58,047 bases of DNA from Rhodobacter sp. Its GTDB lineage: Bacteria > Pseudomonadota > Alphaproteobacteria > Rhodobacterales > Rhodobacteraceae. Each line of letters starts with the position of its first letter. The first letter of the stretch is position 1. Below, piece after piece: positions 9,097 through 16,763 of the stretch. Location: the NCBI GenBank assembly GCA_027484985.1, contig JAIXRW010000020.1:1-58047 (forward strand), in the 5' to 3' direction. The notes below the pieces were generated by a model. The model worked only from the letters and a program-made list of their open reading frames with translations, had not been told where the DNA came from and searched no databases. A program made the position numbers and the translations under genes.

Positions 9097-9540
9097 CTAG
9101 CTGCACGCGGTGGCAGCAGGCAACGGAGGGCTACCGCGCTCTGGAGCCTCTCGATTTCGACACAACCAACTCATCTGCTCTTGCCACTGAGCCGGGGCAG
9201 GCTCTCGCAGCGTCTCTAGAGTGAGGCATGCGCGCTGACGCCCGTCCAGGATCGCTTCGACGATGTCCGGCGCGAGCAGCGTGAGCCGGAGGACGCGGGT
9301 CATGTAGGAGGGCGCGATGCCCTCGCGCTCGGCCAGCTCTGCGATCGTTGCGAACTCGCCGGACTCCAGCATGCGCTTCCAGCGGAAGGCACGCGCCAGC
9401 GCCTTGACCAGCGTGTTGTCGGTTCGGCGCAACAGTGTGGCGCCTTCCGGCAGCACCATCTCCTTCCGCCCGCCCCGCTTCACGATGCGGAACGGGACGT
9501 GGAGCGTCACAGTCTCCGGGATCGGAACCCCGCGGGTCAT
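9097..9540 (-). CDS. Recombinase-associated protein with ParB-like helix-turn-helix
   Basis: This 147-residue protein follows the serine recombinase with an ATGA overlap. The segment IAELAEREGIAPSYMTRVLR at about 65-84 is a good helix-turn-helix of the ParB/KorB type. Similar small proteins accompany recombinase genes in alphaproteobacterial mobile elements, where they are usually annotated as hypothetical. It may help the recombinase choose direction or may regulate the cluster; neither is shown. It is the last gene of the four-gene cluster and lies 94 bases from the divergently ordered methyltransferase operon. Confidence 0.7.
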   Translation of the reverse strand: MTRGVPIPETVTLHVPFRIVKRGGRKEMVLPEGATLLRRTDNTLVKALARAFRWKRMLESGEFATIAELAEREGIAPSYMTRVLRLTLLAPDIVEAILDGRQRACLTLETLREPAPAQWQEQMSWLCRNREAPERGSPPLPAATACS

Positions 9541-10862
9541 GCGGCGGCCTCAATATCGCCGGCCAGCATCTCGCGCGCGAGGCCCCCGAGGCCGTCGACG
9601 CGCAGGCGCACGTTGAGCCCGTCCATGCCGATGTCCACACGCTCGACCAGCAGCGCCACGATGCGTGCCTGCTCGTCGGGGAACAGTTCGTCCCACAGCG
9701 GATTGAGCTGTTGCAGAGCCGCGCGGGCGTCGGATTCGGAGATGCCGTCGGCGTGGACGCGCGCCGCCTTCCAAGTCCCGACCACGATCTCGGGCTGGCG
9801 GAACACGGCGCGCAACTGGTCGATCACGGCGGCCTCGATCTCGCCCGCGGGAACGCGGCTGATCGGACACGACCCCGCACCGTGCTTCAGCACCGTCTGG
9901 CTGACATAGTAGCGGTAAAGCCGGTCGTCCTTGCGCGTATGGGTCGGCGAGAACGCGGCGCCATCGGGACCGAACAGCAGCCCCTTCAGCAGCGCGGGTG
10001 TGTCGGCGCGGGTGCGCGCGGCGCGTTTGCGCGGGCTCTCCTGCAGGATGGCGTGGACCCGGTCCCATGTCTCACGCTCGATGATCGCTTCGTGCTCGCC
10101 GGGATAGCTGTCGCCCTTGTGGACAGCCTCGCCGATGTAGGCGCGGTTGCTAAGCATTCGGTAGATGTATTTCTTGTCAATCCGGTTGCCGCGCGGCGTG
10201 CCGAGACCCCGCGCGAAGACCTCTTTGGCCAGCACCGTGCAGGAGCCGATCTCGATGAAGCGGGCGAAGATCCAGCGCACATGCGCGGCGGCGGTCTCGT
10301 CAACCAGCAGCTTCCGGTTTTCCACCCGGTAGCCGAAGGGCGGCACCCCACCCATCCACATACCCTTCTTGCGGCTGGCGGCGACCTTATCGCGGATGCG
10401 TTCGGCGGTCACCTCGCGCTCGAACTGGGCGAAGCTGAGCAGGATGTTCAGCGTCAGCCGCCCCATGGACGTGGTGGTGTTGAACGACTGCGTCACCGAG
10501 ACGAAGGTCACGCCATTCCGGTCGAACACCTCTACCAGCCTGGCGAAGTCGGCGAGCGAGCGGCTGAGGCGGTCGATCTTGTAGACCACCACCACGTCGA
10601 CCAGCCCGTCCTCGATGTCCTCCAGCAGCCGCTTCAGGCCCGGGCGTTCTAGTGTGCCGCCGGAGATGCCGCCGTCATCATACTGGTCGCGCACCAGCAC
10701 CCAGCCCTCGGACCGCTGGCTGGCGATGAATGCCTCGCACGCCTCGCGCTGGGCGTGCAGGCTGTTGAACTCCTGCTCCAGCCCTTCCTCGGAGGACTTC
10801 CGGGTGTAGACCGCGCAGCGGAGCTTGCGGACGACCTTTGATTTTTCCGGGGGCTTCGTCAT
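9537..10862 (-). CDS. Large serine recombinase (resolvase/invertase N-terminal plus recombinase domains)
   Basis: The 441-residue enzyme begins with the catalytic domain. The pattern YTRKSS gives the nucleophilic serine at about 23, and YKIDRLSRS and the arginine-containing AQFEREVTAERIRDK segment complete the active site. A recombinase domain with VPPFGYR and an IYRMLSNRAYIGE motif follows, and then a basic C-terminal region. Enzymes of this size integrate and excise phages or islands at short att sites. The ATG at 10862 overlaps the DUF2924 stop (ATGA). It is the only integrase-like gene in the window, so it is the best candidate for mobilising the prophage or the neighbouring island. It has no zinc-ribbon of the Listeria or phiC31 kind that I can identify. 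Confidence 0.93.
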   Translation of the reverse strand: MTKPPEKSKVVRKLRCAVYTRKSSEEGLEQEFNSLHAQREACEAFIASQRSEGWVLVRDQYDDGGISGGTLERPGLKRLLEDIEDGLVDVVVVYKIDRLSRSLADFARLVEVFDRNGVTFVSVTQSFNTTTSMGRLTLNILLSFAQFEREVTAERIRDKVAASRKKGMWMGGVPPFGYRVENRKLLVDETAAAHVRWIFARFIEIGSCTVLAKEVFARGLGTPRGNRIDKKYIYRMLSNRAYIGEAVHKGDSYPGEHEAIIERETWDRVHAILQESPRKRAARTRADTPALLKGLLFGPDGAAFSPTHTRKDDRLYRYYVSQTVLKHGAGSCPISRVPAGEIEAAVIDQLRAVFRQPEIVVGTWKAARVHADGISESDARAALQQLNPLWDELFPDEQARIVALLVERVDIGMDGLNVRLRVDGLGGLAREMLAGDIEAAA

Positions 10863-11314
10863 GACCGCCCCCTGTGGTTCTTGAGGCCGAAGAACACCCA
10901 GCCGTTCCAGCGAGTGCCGGTGATGGCGCGGGCGATCGCGGACAGCGACTTGTAGGGCCGTCCCTGCCATTCGAAGCCGTCGGCGGTGACGGTGACGATC
11001 TGCTCGACACCCTGCCATTCGCGCAGCAGCCGCGTGCCGGTGATCGGGCGGTCGAGGTCGGCGCGGATGCCGCGCTTCTTCTTGTCGCCGCCGTCCAGTT
11101 CCTCGCCCAGCCGTTCCAGCCGCCGGATGGTCTCCGGTTTCAGCCCGCCATAGGCGAGTTCCTGGATGCGGTAGGCCATACGGGATTCCAGGTAGCGGCG
11201 ATTGAAGGGCGGCGGCTCGCTGTCGAACAACTCGCGCCACTGCTTTTTCAGGTCGGACGTCGGGGTGGTCTTCAGCGCGGCCAGGCGCGCGGGGATGGGG
11301 TCATGCGTCGTCAT
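10859..11314 (-). CDS. DUF2924 protein, recombinase partner
   Basis: This 151-residue basic protein shows the DUF2924 pattern: LKKQWRELFDSEPPPFNRRYL, then MAYRIQELAYGGL and RPITGTRLLREW, ending WNGWVFFGL. The family occurs almost only beside serine recombinases in alphaproteobacteria and probably binds DNA, although its role is unknown. The start at 11314 has GGAG six bases upstream and overlaps the previous stop by 4 bases. It overlaps the recombinase start by 4 bases as well, so all four genes of the cluster are coupled. Confidence 0.9.
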   Translation of the reverse strand: MTTHDPIPARLAALKTTPTSDLKKQWRELFDSEPPPFNRRYLESRMAYRIQELAYGGLKPETIRRLERLGEELDGGDKKKRGIRADLDRPITGTRLLREWQGVEQIVTVTADGFEWQGRPYKSLSAIARAITGTRWNGWVFFGLKNHRGRS

Positions 11315-11514
11315 GCGGTCTCCGTTGGGTTCGGGGTTGCATGACGGCATCGGTCGGCCGGATAGTGTAGGCGAATTTCTCCAGTTTCGTCAGGAGGTTC
11401 ACCCCGCTCGCGCTGCAGCAGCCTCACCAGCCCGAGAGCGAGCGAGGCGCACAGTTCGGTGCGGCGCTCGGCAGCGGTCATCTGGTCGGGTGGCAGGGGA
11501 TTGGGGCGTTTCAT
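11311..11514 (-). CDS. Small protein heading the recombinase cluster
   Basis: This 67-residue protein (MTAAERRTELCASLALGL and following residues) has no known domain. Short proteins of this type often precede DUF2924 and recombinase genes. The start is uncertain: ATG at 11514 gives the compact form, while a GTG at 11553 would add 13 residues; neither has a strong ribosome site. Its stop overlaps the DUF2924 start (ATGA). It may be a co-expressed accessory of the recombinase. Confidence 0.6.
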   Translation of the reverse strand: MKRPNPLPPDQMTAAERRTELCASLALGLVRLLQRERGEPPDETGEIRLHYPADRCRHATPNPTETA

Positions 11515-11517
11515 GCT

Positions 11518-11539
11518 GGCAAGTCCAGGTTGGCTTGCC
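11518..11539. promoter_or_regulatory. Inverted repeat before the recombinase cluster
   Basis: A perfect inverted repeat, GGCAAG-N10-CTTGCC, lies immediately upstream of the first gene of the cluster. It is in the divergent gap (11515-11673) between the recombinase operon and the plus-strand 412-residue gene. The same gap contains CATGGTT twice, 11 bases apart. It could be an operator or a recombinase accessory site; I cannot distinguish these. Confidence 0.35.
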
Positions 11540-11673
11540 CTGCCTCTACTCACGCCCCCGTCAATACGTCCCAGCGTGTATGTGTGTACTGTATGCGCCG
11601 CTGGACTCGACTCATGGTTGATCCATGGTTTAGAACATAATCAGAACAAAGCGGCCGTTTGTGAGGTGTTCCC

Positions 11674-12912
11674 GTGGGTTCCGATCTCAAGAAGTTTGTA
11701 AATGCGAAGTTCCTCAAGACCGTCGATCCTGCGCTCATGCGGACATTGTTCGTTCGGCACTTTGGCGAAGATGGGCTCCCTCTGTCGTTCGAAGGCGATG
11801 CAGCGACCATTCGCGAAGCTTTGATCGCGTATTTCAAAGGCATCATTACGGGTTGGAACGCTGGAATGGTCGCCGATCTGCATCGCGTTGCCGAGCTTGG
11901 TACAGGCGAGGGCATGCAGCTTATCTTGAACGAGGCCCGTCGCCGCGGTGTCGTTCTCTATCCGGATCCCGACTCCGATGACGCCGATGCCGCGCCCGTC
12001 CGGCACGATCCCAAACACGTCGCGCTGCACGCCTATCTGGTGCATCACCGCGTTTTCGAGGCAGCAGCCGACTTCCACGCCCTTCGGGCACCTACATCGC
12101 CTGCGGAGTTCCGCGGCCCAGAGCGAGACGTGGGTGCAGACCTGACCGAAGAAATGACCGAGGCTTTCAAGGCCGCGGTGATCAATCTGTTTTCGCAGGA
12201 CCTGCAGGGTCAGTATTGCCGCCTTGGGCCTTATGAAGAAGACGGCGAAATCAACCTGGTGATCAGCCACGGCGCGCAAGTAACCACAACGCCGGTGATC
12301 ACCGGGGATCGCGAAGAGATTATCACCCTTCGCGCAGTCAAATATGCAGTGCTGCGCTACTCCCCAATGGAAGGACGCCTGTTCGTTGGCGGCGTGGTCA
12401 AGGCGCAGCAAGGCGAGATCGCCGAGCTTTTCGCTCGGCATATCCTGAGGCGGCCAGGCTTCTTCTCGGGGCGGGACGCGCGCGATCTCTATACGCTTGA
12501 CCCGATCAGCGATGCCGGGCCCGATTTCGCGTTCCAGCATCGCTTTGACGAGACCATCAAGGAGGTCCGGATCGTTGCCGCCGCCGCTGACCTATTCGAG
12601 CGGGATGAAGAGGATCAGCGTTGGCGTCATGTGCGGAGCTGGGAATCGAAGGACGCATCCGGCGGCGCGCTAACGCATTTCCGGGGCAGCGAGGTGCGCT
12701 TCGGCCGGGGCTGGCGGTTGGGCGAGATCACCTTCCGGGTCGCATTCGAAACCGGCGCCAAGCGCCCGGCACAGGTCACGGTGCGGCTGAAGCCGCCGGG
12801 GACGCTCGCCTTCCGCCGGACGCGGTTCGAAAAGGCGATCCACACGCTGGTACAGCGCAATGGGCTCGAGAAAGACCGCGATGCTGGCATGGTTGTGGAC
12901 GCGGCTGAGTGA
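11674..12912 (+). CDS. Unrecognised 412-residue protein, first of a two-gene cargo unit
   Basis: I do not recognise this protein. It is acidic to neutral, has no signal peptide, membrane segment or nucleotide-binding motif, and appears to have a helical N-terminal half (about 1-150) followed by a strand-rich half ending near VTVRLKPPGTLAFRRTRFE. The GTG start has GAGGT seven bases upstream. The 3' end overlaps the next gene by about 30 bases, so the pair is likely co-translated. It sits between the recombinase cluster and the phage early operon, a usual place for lysogenic-conversion or defence cargo. That location is the only hint to its function. Confidence 0.75.
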   Translation: MGSDLKKFVNAKFLKTVDPALMRTLFVRHFGEDGLPLSFEGDAATIREALIAYFKGIITGWNAGMVADLHRVAELGTGEGMQLILNEARRRGVVLYPDPDSDDADAAPVRHDPKHVALHAYLVHHRVFEAAADFHALRAPTSPAEFRGPERDVGADLTEEMTEAFKAAVINLFSQDLQGQYCRLGPYEEDGEINLVISHGAQVTTTPVITGDREEIITLRAVKYAVLRYSPMEGRLFVGGVVKAQQGEIAELFARHILRRPGFFSGRDARDLYTLDPISDAGPDFAFQHRFDETIKEVRIVAAAADLFERDEEDQRWRHVRSWESKDASGGALTHFRGSEVRFGRGWRLGEITFRVAFETGAKRPAQVTVRLKPPGTLAFRRTRFEKAIHTLVQRNGLEKDRDAGMVVDAAE

Positions 12913-13810
12913 GGGCGGCGCCCGGGTCTCGATCTCGGGCCGGGCGCTTAGCCGCTTTCCTGCTAACGATATCGAGCGCCTCCTGCGAGCGCAGGTGCTG
13001 ATCGAGGAACGAAGGGCTGATACTTGGTCGGTCTGCACGGAGTGCGATTGCGGGCTTGACGTCCGCCCCGTCGAGCAGTTCGACGACGTGTTCCGAGCCT
13101 GCTGCCCGCACGATCCGGCCGAAGATGTGATCCTGCAGAAAGACGATCTGCGTCGTTTTTCGGTCAACGTCGACCGGCTCGTGGCGAGGATTGCAGCCAG
13201 CAGGAATCTCGGCGGCACAGTCGCCTGCATTGCGGACAGCGTCTGGCTGTTGGGGGAAACCCCGTCCGGGCATGCCGTGGTCCTGTCATTCGATGCCGAC
13301 AATCTGGTTTCGCCGGGCGCGGTGATGGCGATCAGGGCGGCCGTGGGGCCGAAACCGATCATGGCAATCGTCCACGACCTTTCCCCGACAATCGCTGTCA
13401 GGTTGAGGGAGGTCGGGGTCGAGCCCCACGAAATTGCGGCGGTTTTCAAGGCGGGGTCGGATGGCGTGGAACGCCTCGTCATCAATCCGCCATCTTCAGT
13501 GCCGCGCCTTGTCGTGAAGCTTTCGGCGCAGTGGGTCACTCTCGACGGGCGTCGGCTCGACCTGCCGACACAGATGTTCGCGCTGTTTCGTCTGCTGATC
13601 GAGCAATCCGCCAAGCGTGATCCTGTCCTGAAGAATCAGGAGATCGAGACGCAGACCGGCCGGCCGCCCAACCAGATCATTCGGGACCTTCGGAAGGCGT
13701 TGGTCAGTTGTGGGCTGACCAGCGACCAAGCAAAGGCGTTGGTCGCGACGGTGCATGCGCGCGGCTATCGGCTCGGCCTCGACCCTGCCGAAGTGGTCAT
13801 CGAGCCCTGA
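12881..13810 (+). CDS. Putative DNA-binding protein with Cys cluster and winged-helix-like C-terminus
   Basis: This protein of about 309 residues has CTECDCG near residue 46 and a later CC pair, suggesting metal binding in the N-terminal third. The last 80 residues (LDLPTQMFALFRLL through ATVHARGYRL) follow the pattern of an OmpR-type winged helix, including the terminal wing G-Y-R-L. The middle part has no recognised motif. The ATG at 12881 has GAGAAAG upstream and overlaps the preceding gene by 32 bases; an ATG at 12860 is also possible. It may be a regulator or a sensor paired with the 412-residue protein. I cannot name a family. Confidence 0.7.
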   Translation: MLAWLWTRLSEGGARVSISGRALSRFPANDIERLLRAQVLIEERRADTWSVCTECDCGLDVRPVEQFDDVFRACCPHDPAEDVILQKDDLRRFSVNVDRLVARIAASRNLGGTVACIADSVWLLGETPSGHAVVLSFDADNLVSPGAVMAIRAAVGPKPIMAIVHDLSPTIAVRLREVGVEPHEIAAVFKAGSDGVERLVINPPSSVPRLVVKLSAQWVTLDGRRLDLPTQMFALFRLLIEQSAKRDPVLKNQEIETQTGRPPNQIIRDLRKALVSCGLTSDQAKALVATVHARGYRLGLDPAEVVIEP

Positions 13811-13882
13811 GGCCGTCACACACAATCCGCACATAACAAACACACGGCAATCACACCGGCAGCAGCGGTCTGAGCGGCACAT

Positions 13883-13907
13883 TCGGAACAACAGCAACAT
13901 GTTCCGA
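13883..13907. promoter_or_regulatory. Perfect palindrome before the early operon
   Basis: TCGGAACA at 13883-13890 and TGTTCCGA at 13900-13907 form a perfect 8-bp inverted repeat with a 9-base spacer, 11 bases before the start of the sigma-like gene. It partly overlaps the ribosome-binding region of that gene. Placement and symmetry suit a repressor operator for the phage early operon. It does not match the Rhodobacterales LexA box I know (direct GTTC-N7-GTTC). Confidence 0.5.
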
Positions 13908-13918
13908 GGTGCTCCCGA

Positions 13919-14512
13919 ATGTTTCCGCCGATTTCCCCCGCCGACCTTGCCACACTGATCGACGAAGCGGCCATTGCCGCGCGCCGCCTGCATCGCAAGC
14001 TGGTGCTGCCCGCCGCCGATATCGACGATCTCCGCCAGGACCTGCTGGTCGACCTGATCTGCCGGTTGCCGGGTTTTGACGCCCGCCGTGGTAGCATCGG
14101 CGCTTTCGCCAACATCGTCTTGCGCAACCAGTCCTCGCGCATCGCCATCCGTCATCACCGCCAGCGCCGCGCACAGGGTGGCACCGTGATTTCGCTGGAC
14201 GCTCCCATCTCCGGCGGCACCGAGCCGCTGGGTTGCATGCTGGCGGAGGCGGACGGTCTGGCCGCCTGGCATGGTCAGGACCGCTCCGCCGTGGATGATG
14301 CCGAGACCCATCACGATCTCGCCCGGGCGCTGGGCGACCTGCCTGACGAACTGCGCGGCCTCTGCGCGGCGCTCGGCACCTGCGCCGTTCCCGAGATCGT
14401 CACCCGCACCGGCATTTCCCGCACCGCCCTCTACCGCCACATCGCCCGCCTGCGGCTCGACCTCGCCATGCGCGGGTTCGGGGCGGAGTGGGACGGTTCC
14501 AAGGCGGCGTGA
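13919..14512 (+). CDS. Phage sigma-70-like protein (regions 2 and 4)
   Basis: The 197-residue protein resembles a small sigma factor. The N-terminal DIDDLRQDLLVDLICRL and GSIGAFANIVLRNQSS look like region 2, and the C-terminal LGDLPDELRGLCAAL followed by VPEIVTRTGISRTALYRHI looks like region 4 with its helix-turn-helix. The start has GAGGTG seven bases upstream. It heads the long early operon. Comparable proteins are found at the same place in Rhodobacterales prophages. It might direct host polymerase to phage promoters or act as an activator. It is shorter and more divergent than ECF sigma factors, so the role is inferred. Confidence 0.75.
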   Translation: MFPPISPADLATLIDEAAIAARRLHRKLVLPAADIDDLRQDLLVDLICRLPGFDARRGSIGAFANIVLRNQSSRIAIRHHRQRRAQGGTVISLDAPISGGTEPLGCMLAEADGLAAWHGQDRSAVDDAETHHDLARALGDLPDELRGLCAALGTCAVPEIVTRTGISRTALYRHIARLRLDLAMRGFGAEWDGSKAA

Positions 14513-14525
14513 GTAGAGGACCGAC

Positions 14526-14882
14526 ATGGAGATGTTCGTCATGCACCCCACTGCCTTCACCCCGGCCAAGCCACGGCCGCTCACCGACATCGAGTTCTGC
14601 GCCTGGATCGGTCAGGCCATGCCGGGCGAACGCCTCGAGTATCATCGCGGGTTCCTCGGCATCGATGCCACGGCGGTGATCTCGACCCTTCCGGAACCGG
14701 ATCGCCGCAGGCTCGGGGCGCTGGCCAGTGCCGCCCACCGCGCCTTCGAGGCTGCGCTGGTGCATCTGGTGCAGGTCCGGGTCGGCCCCGACCGCTTTGC
14801 CTATCTGGCCATCGCGCGGACCAAACCGCGCCATGCGCCGATCCCGCTTTCCCAACTCATCGCGACAGAGGAGGCCGCCTGA
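14526..14882 (+). CDS. Conserved phage protein of unknown function
   Basis: This 118-residue protein (MEMFVMHPTAFTPAKPRPLT start) has no recognisable catalytic motif. The segment around WIGQAMPGERLEYHRGFLG suggests a small globular fold. A ribosome site (AGAGGA) precedes the ATG, and the stop overlaps the next start (TGATG). It belongs to the first block of the early operon together with two other small unknowns. Confidence 0.7.
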   Translation: MEMFVMHPTAFTPAKPRPLTDIEFCAWIGQAMPGERLEYHRGFLGIDATAVISTLPEPDRRRLGALASAAHRAFEAALVHLVQVRVGPDRFAYLAIARTKPRHAPIPLSQLIATEEAA

Positions 14883-15274
14883 TGCGCGCCGTGCTTGCCT
14901 GGATCGGGGATTGGCTCCCGCCGTCCCTCTACTTCGCCATCGCCGGAAAACCGGCCGAGACCGCGACAACGGAGCCGCTGCCCGCCCGGCTGCCGAACCT
15001 GATGACCCGGTTGCGCCGTGCCTTCCACAGCCTGGACGACCTGCCGGATGCGATCCCCGCGCCCTGGCGCGAGGGGAACGAGACCGAGCCGCTGCTGATC
15101 GAGTTGGCGACCATCGACGACATCGCCTTCGCCGTCGTGGCGGCGAATGCCGACGTGTCGGCCGCGATCCGCCGCTCCTCGGCGCTCGAACGGCTCCACC
15201 GCCTGGCGCGCGAGGCCGGGGCTCTCGGCACGGACCGCGCTGTTGACGCAGCCCTGAAGCGGGAGGGGCGCTGA
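14882..15274 (+). CDS. Unknown early phage protein
   Basis: This 130-residue protein is proline-rich in the first third and helical after that. No motif is recognised. The ATG overlaps the preceding stop by one base, and its own stop overlaps the next start in the same way. Tight coupling with its neighbours supports that it is translated. Confidence 0.7.
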   Translation: MRAVLAWIGDWLPPSLYFAIAGKPAETATTEPLPARLPNLMTRLRRAFHSLDDLPDAIPAPWREGNETEPLLIELATIDDIAFAVVAANADVSAAIRRSSALERLHRLAREAGALGTDRAVDAALKREGR

Positions 15275-15792
15275 TGGCCATGCCGTTCCCCAGCACCGAT
15301 GCGCCGACCGAGGGGCGCGACGGTAACATGCCGACGTTCGATGACCTCGACCGGCTGTCCATCGGCGAGATCGCCGACATGCCGCCTGACCTGCTGTTTG
15401 CGCTGCAGGAAGCAGAAGCGGCCGAGACAGCCCGGGTCAAGCGTCTGAAGGACCGTTTCGAGGCGGCACTGGCGCAGCGCTATAGCGCCGCGACCGAGGC
15501 CGAGCGGTCTGCACAAGGCAAGACCTCCGGCACCGTCCGGATCGAGGATGCGGGCGTGGTGGTGATCGCCGACCTGCCGAAGAAGGTCACATGGGATCAG
15601 GACCGGCTGGCCGCGATGGCGACCCGGATCCGCGAGGCGGGCGAGGACCCCACGCAGTACCTCGAGATTGCCTATCGCGTGCCGGAACGGCGCTTCGGAG
15701 CCTGGCCCGACGCCATGCGCGAGGGCTTCGCCGCCGCCCGGTCCGAGACCACCGGCAAACCTGTGTTCCGGCTCGAGGCTCGAGACCGGTGA
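15274..15792 (+). CDS. Unknown early phage protein, coiled-coil then conserved C-terminal half
   Basis: The 172-residue protein has a charged helical stretch (about 45-90, rich in E, A and R) that could form a coiled coil. A conserved-looking segment KKVTWDQDRLAAMATRIREA and YRVPERRFGAWPD follows. A strong GGGAGGGG site precedes the ATG. Proteins of this layout occur next to the recombination ATPase in related phages. A nuclease-inhibitor role has been suggested for superficially similar proteins, but I cannot support it here. Confidence 0.7.
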   Translation: MAMPFPSTDAPTEGRDGNMPTFDDLDRLSIGEIADMPPDLLFALQEAEAAETARVKRLKDRFEAALAQRYSAATEAERSAQGKTSGTVRIEDAGVVVIADLPKKVTWDQDRLAAMATRIREAGEDPTQYLEIAYRVPERRFGAWPDAMREGFAAARSETTGKPVFRLEARDR

Positions 15793-15892
15793 CGCGCGGC
15801 GGCGGGACGCCCGAGCGGCAACGCCGGGCAGGTTCCCCTTCGGCACCCGGTCACCCCCGCCGCCGCGCCCTTTCAATCCTTCGGAGAACCCC

Positions 15893-16750
15893 ATGGCCTT
15901 CCGCATCATCACCGCCGACGAACGCCTCTCGGCCGCCGAGAACAAGACCTCGCTCGCCATTTTCGGACCGCCGGGCGTGGGCAAGACCACGCTTCTGAAA
16001 TCCCTGCCCGCCGAGGAAACCGTCTGCCTCGACCTCGAGGCCGGGATGAAGTCGGTGCAGGACTGGCGCGGGGCGTCGATCCCGGTGCGCAGTTTCACCG
16101 ACTTCCGTGACCTTGCCGTCCTGATCGGTGGGCCGGACCCGGCGCAACATCCGCAGTCCTGGTACGGGACCGAACGGCACGCTTGGCTGCAGGCCCAGCA
16201 CCGCGACAGCGGCATCGAGGCCTTCCTTGCCGCGCGCCGCATCGTCTTCGTCGACTCGATCACCGATCTGACGCGGCAGACGATGGCCTATGCCCGCCAG
16301 CAGCCCGAGGCCTTCTCGGACCGGACCGGCAAGCCGGATGTCCGCGGCGCCTATGGTCTTCTTGGACGTGAGGTCATCCAGGCGCTGAAACACCTCCAGC
16401 ATGCGCGCGGCAAGACCGTGATCTTCGTCGGCGTGCTGGAAAAGGTGACCGACGACTTCGGCACCGTCACCTGGCAACCGCAGATGGAAGGCAGCAAGGC
16501 CGGGCGGGAGTTGCCGGGCATCGTGGACCAGGTCGTCTCGATGCACCTCTTCGCCCGCGATGCCGAGGGTGGCTGGATGCTGGACGAGACCGCCACCGAC
16601 CGCCGCCTTGTCTGCAAGTCCGGCAACCCCTGGGGCCTTCCCGCCAAGGACCGTTCCGGCCGTCTCGACCTGACCGAACCGCCCGACCTCGGCGCGCTCC
16701 TCGCCCGGATCGACGGCCGCGCGCCCCATCAATCCGCTTTCGCCTCCTGA
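15893..16750 (+). CDS. RecA-fold ATPase of the AAA_24 / Sak4 type
   Basis: The 285-residue protein has Walker A GPPGVGKTT at 25-33, a Walker B-like RIVFVDSITD near 118, and conserved LQHARGKTVIFVG near 175. This is the RecA-core ATPase family (AAA_24) that includes phage Sak4, which promotes single-strand annealing with the help of an SSB-like partner. The next gene encodes a plausible ssDNA-binding protein, and an exonuclease and helicase follow, so a phage homologous recombination module is likely. The ATG follows GGAGAACCCC. Confidence 0.88.
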   Translation: MAFRIITADERLSAAENKTSLAIFGPPGVGKTTLLKSLPAEETVCLDLEAGMKSVQDWRGASIPVRSFTDFRDLAVLIGGPDPAQHPQSWYGTERHAWLQAQHRDSGIEAFLAARRIVFVDSITDLTRQTMAYARQQPEAFSDRTGKPDVRGAYGLLGREVIQALKHLQHARGKTVIFVGVLEKVTDDFGTVTWQPQMEGSKAGRELPGIVDQVVSMHLFARDAEGGWMLDETATDRRLVCKSGNPWGLPAKDRSGRLDLTEPPDLGALLARIDGRAPHQSAFAS

Positions 16751-16763
16751 TCCCTGAAAGGAC

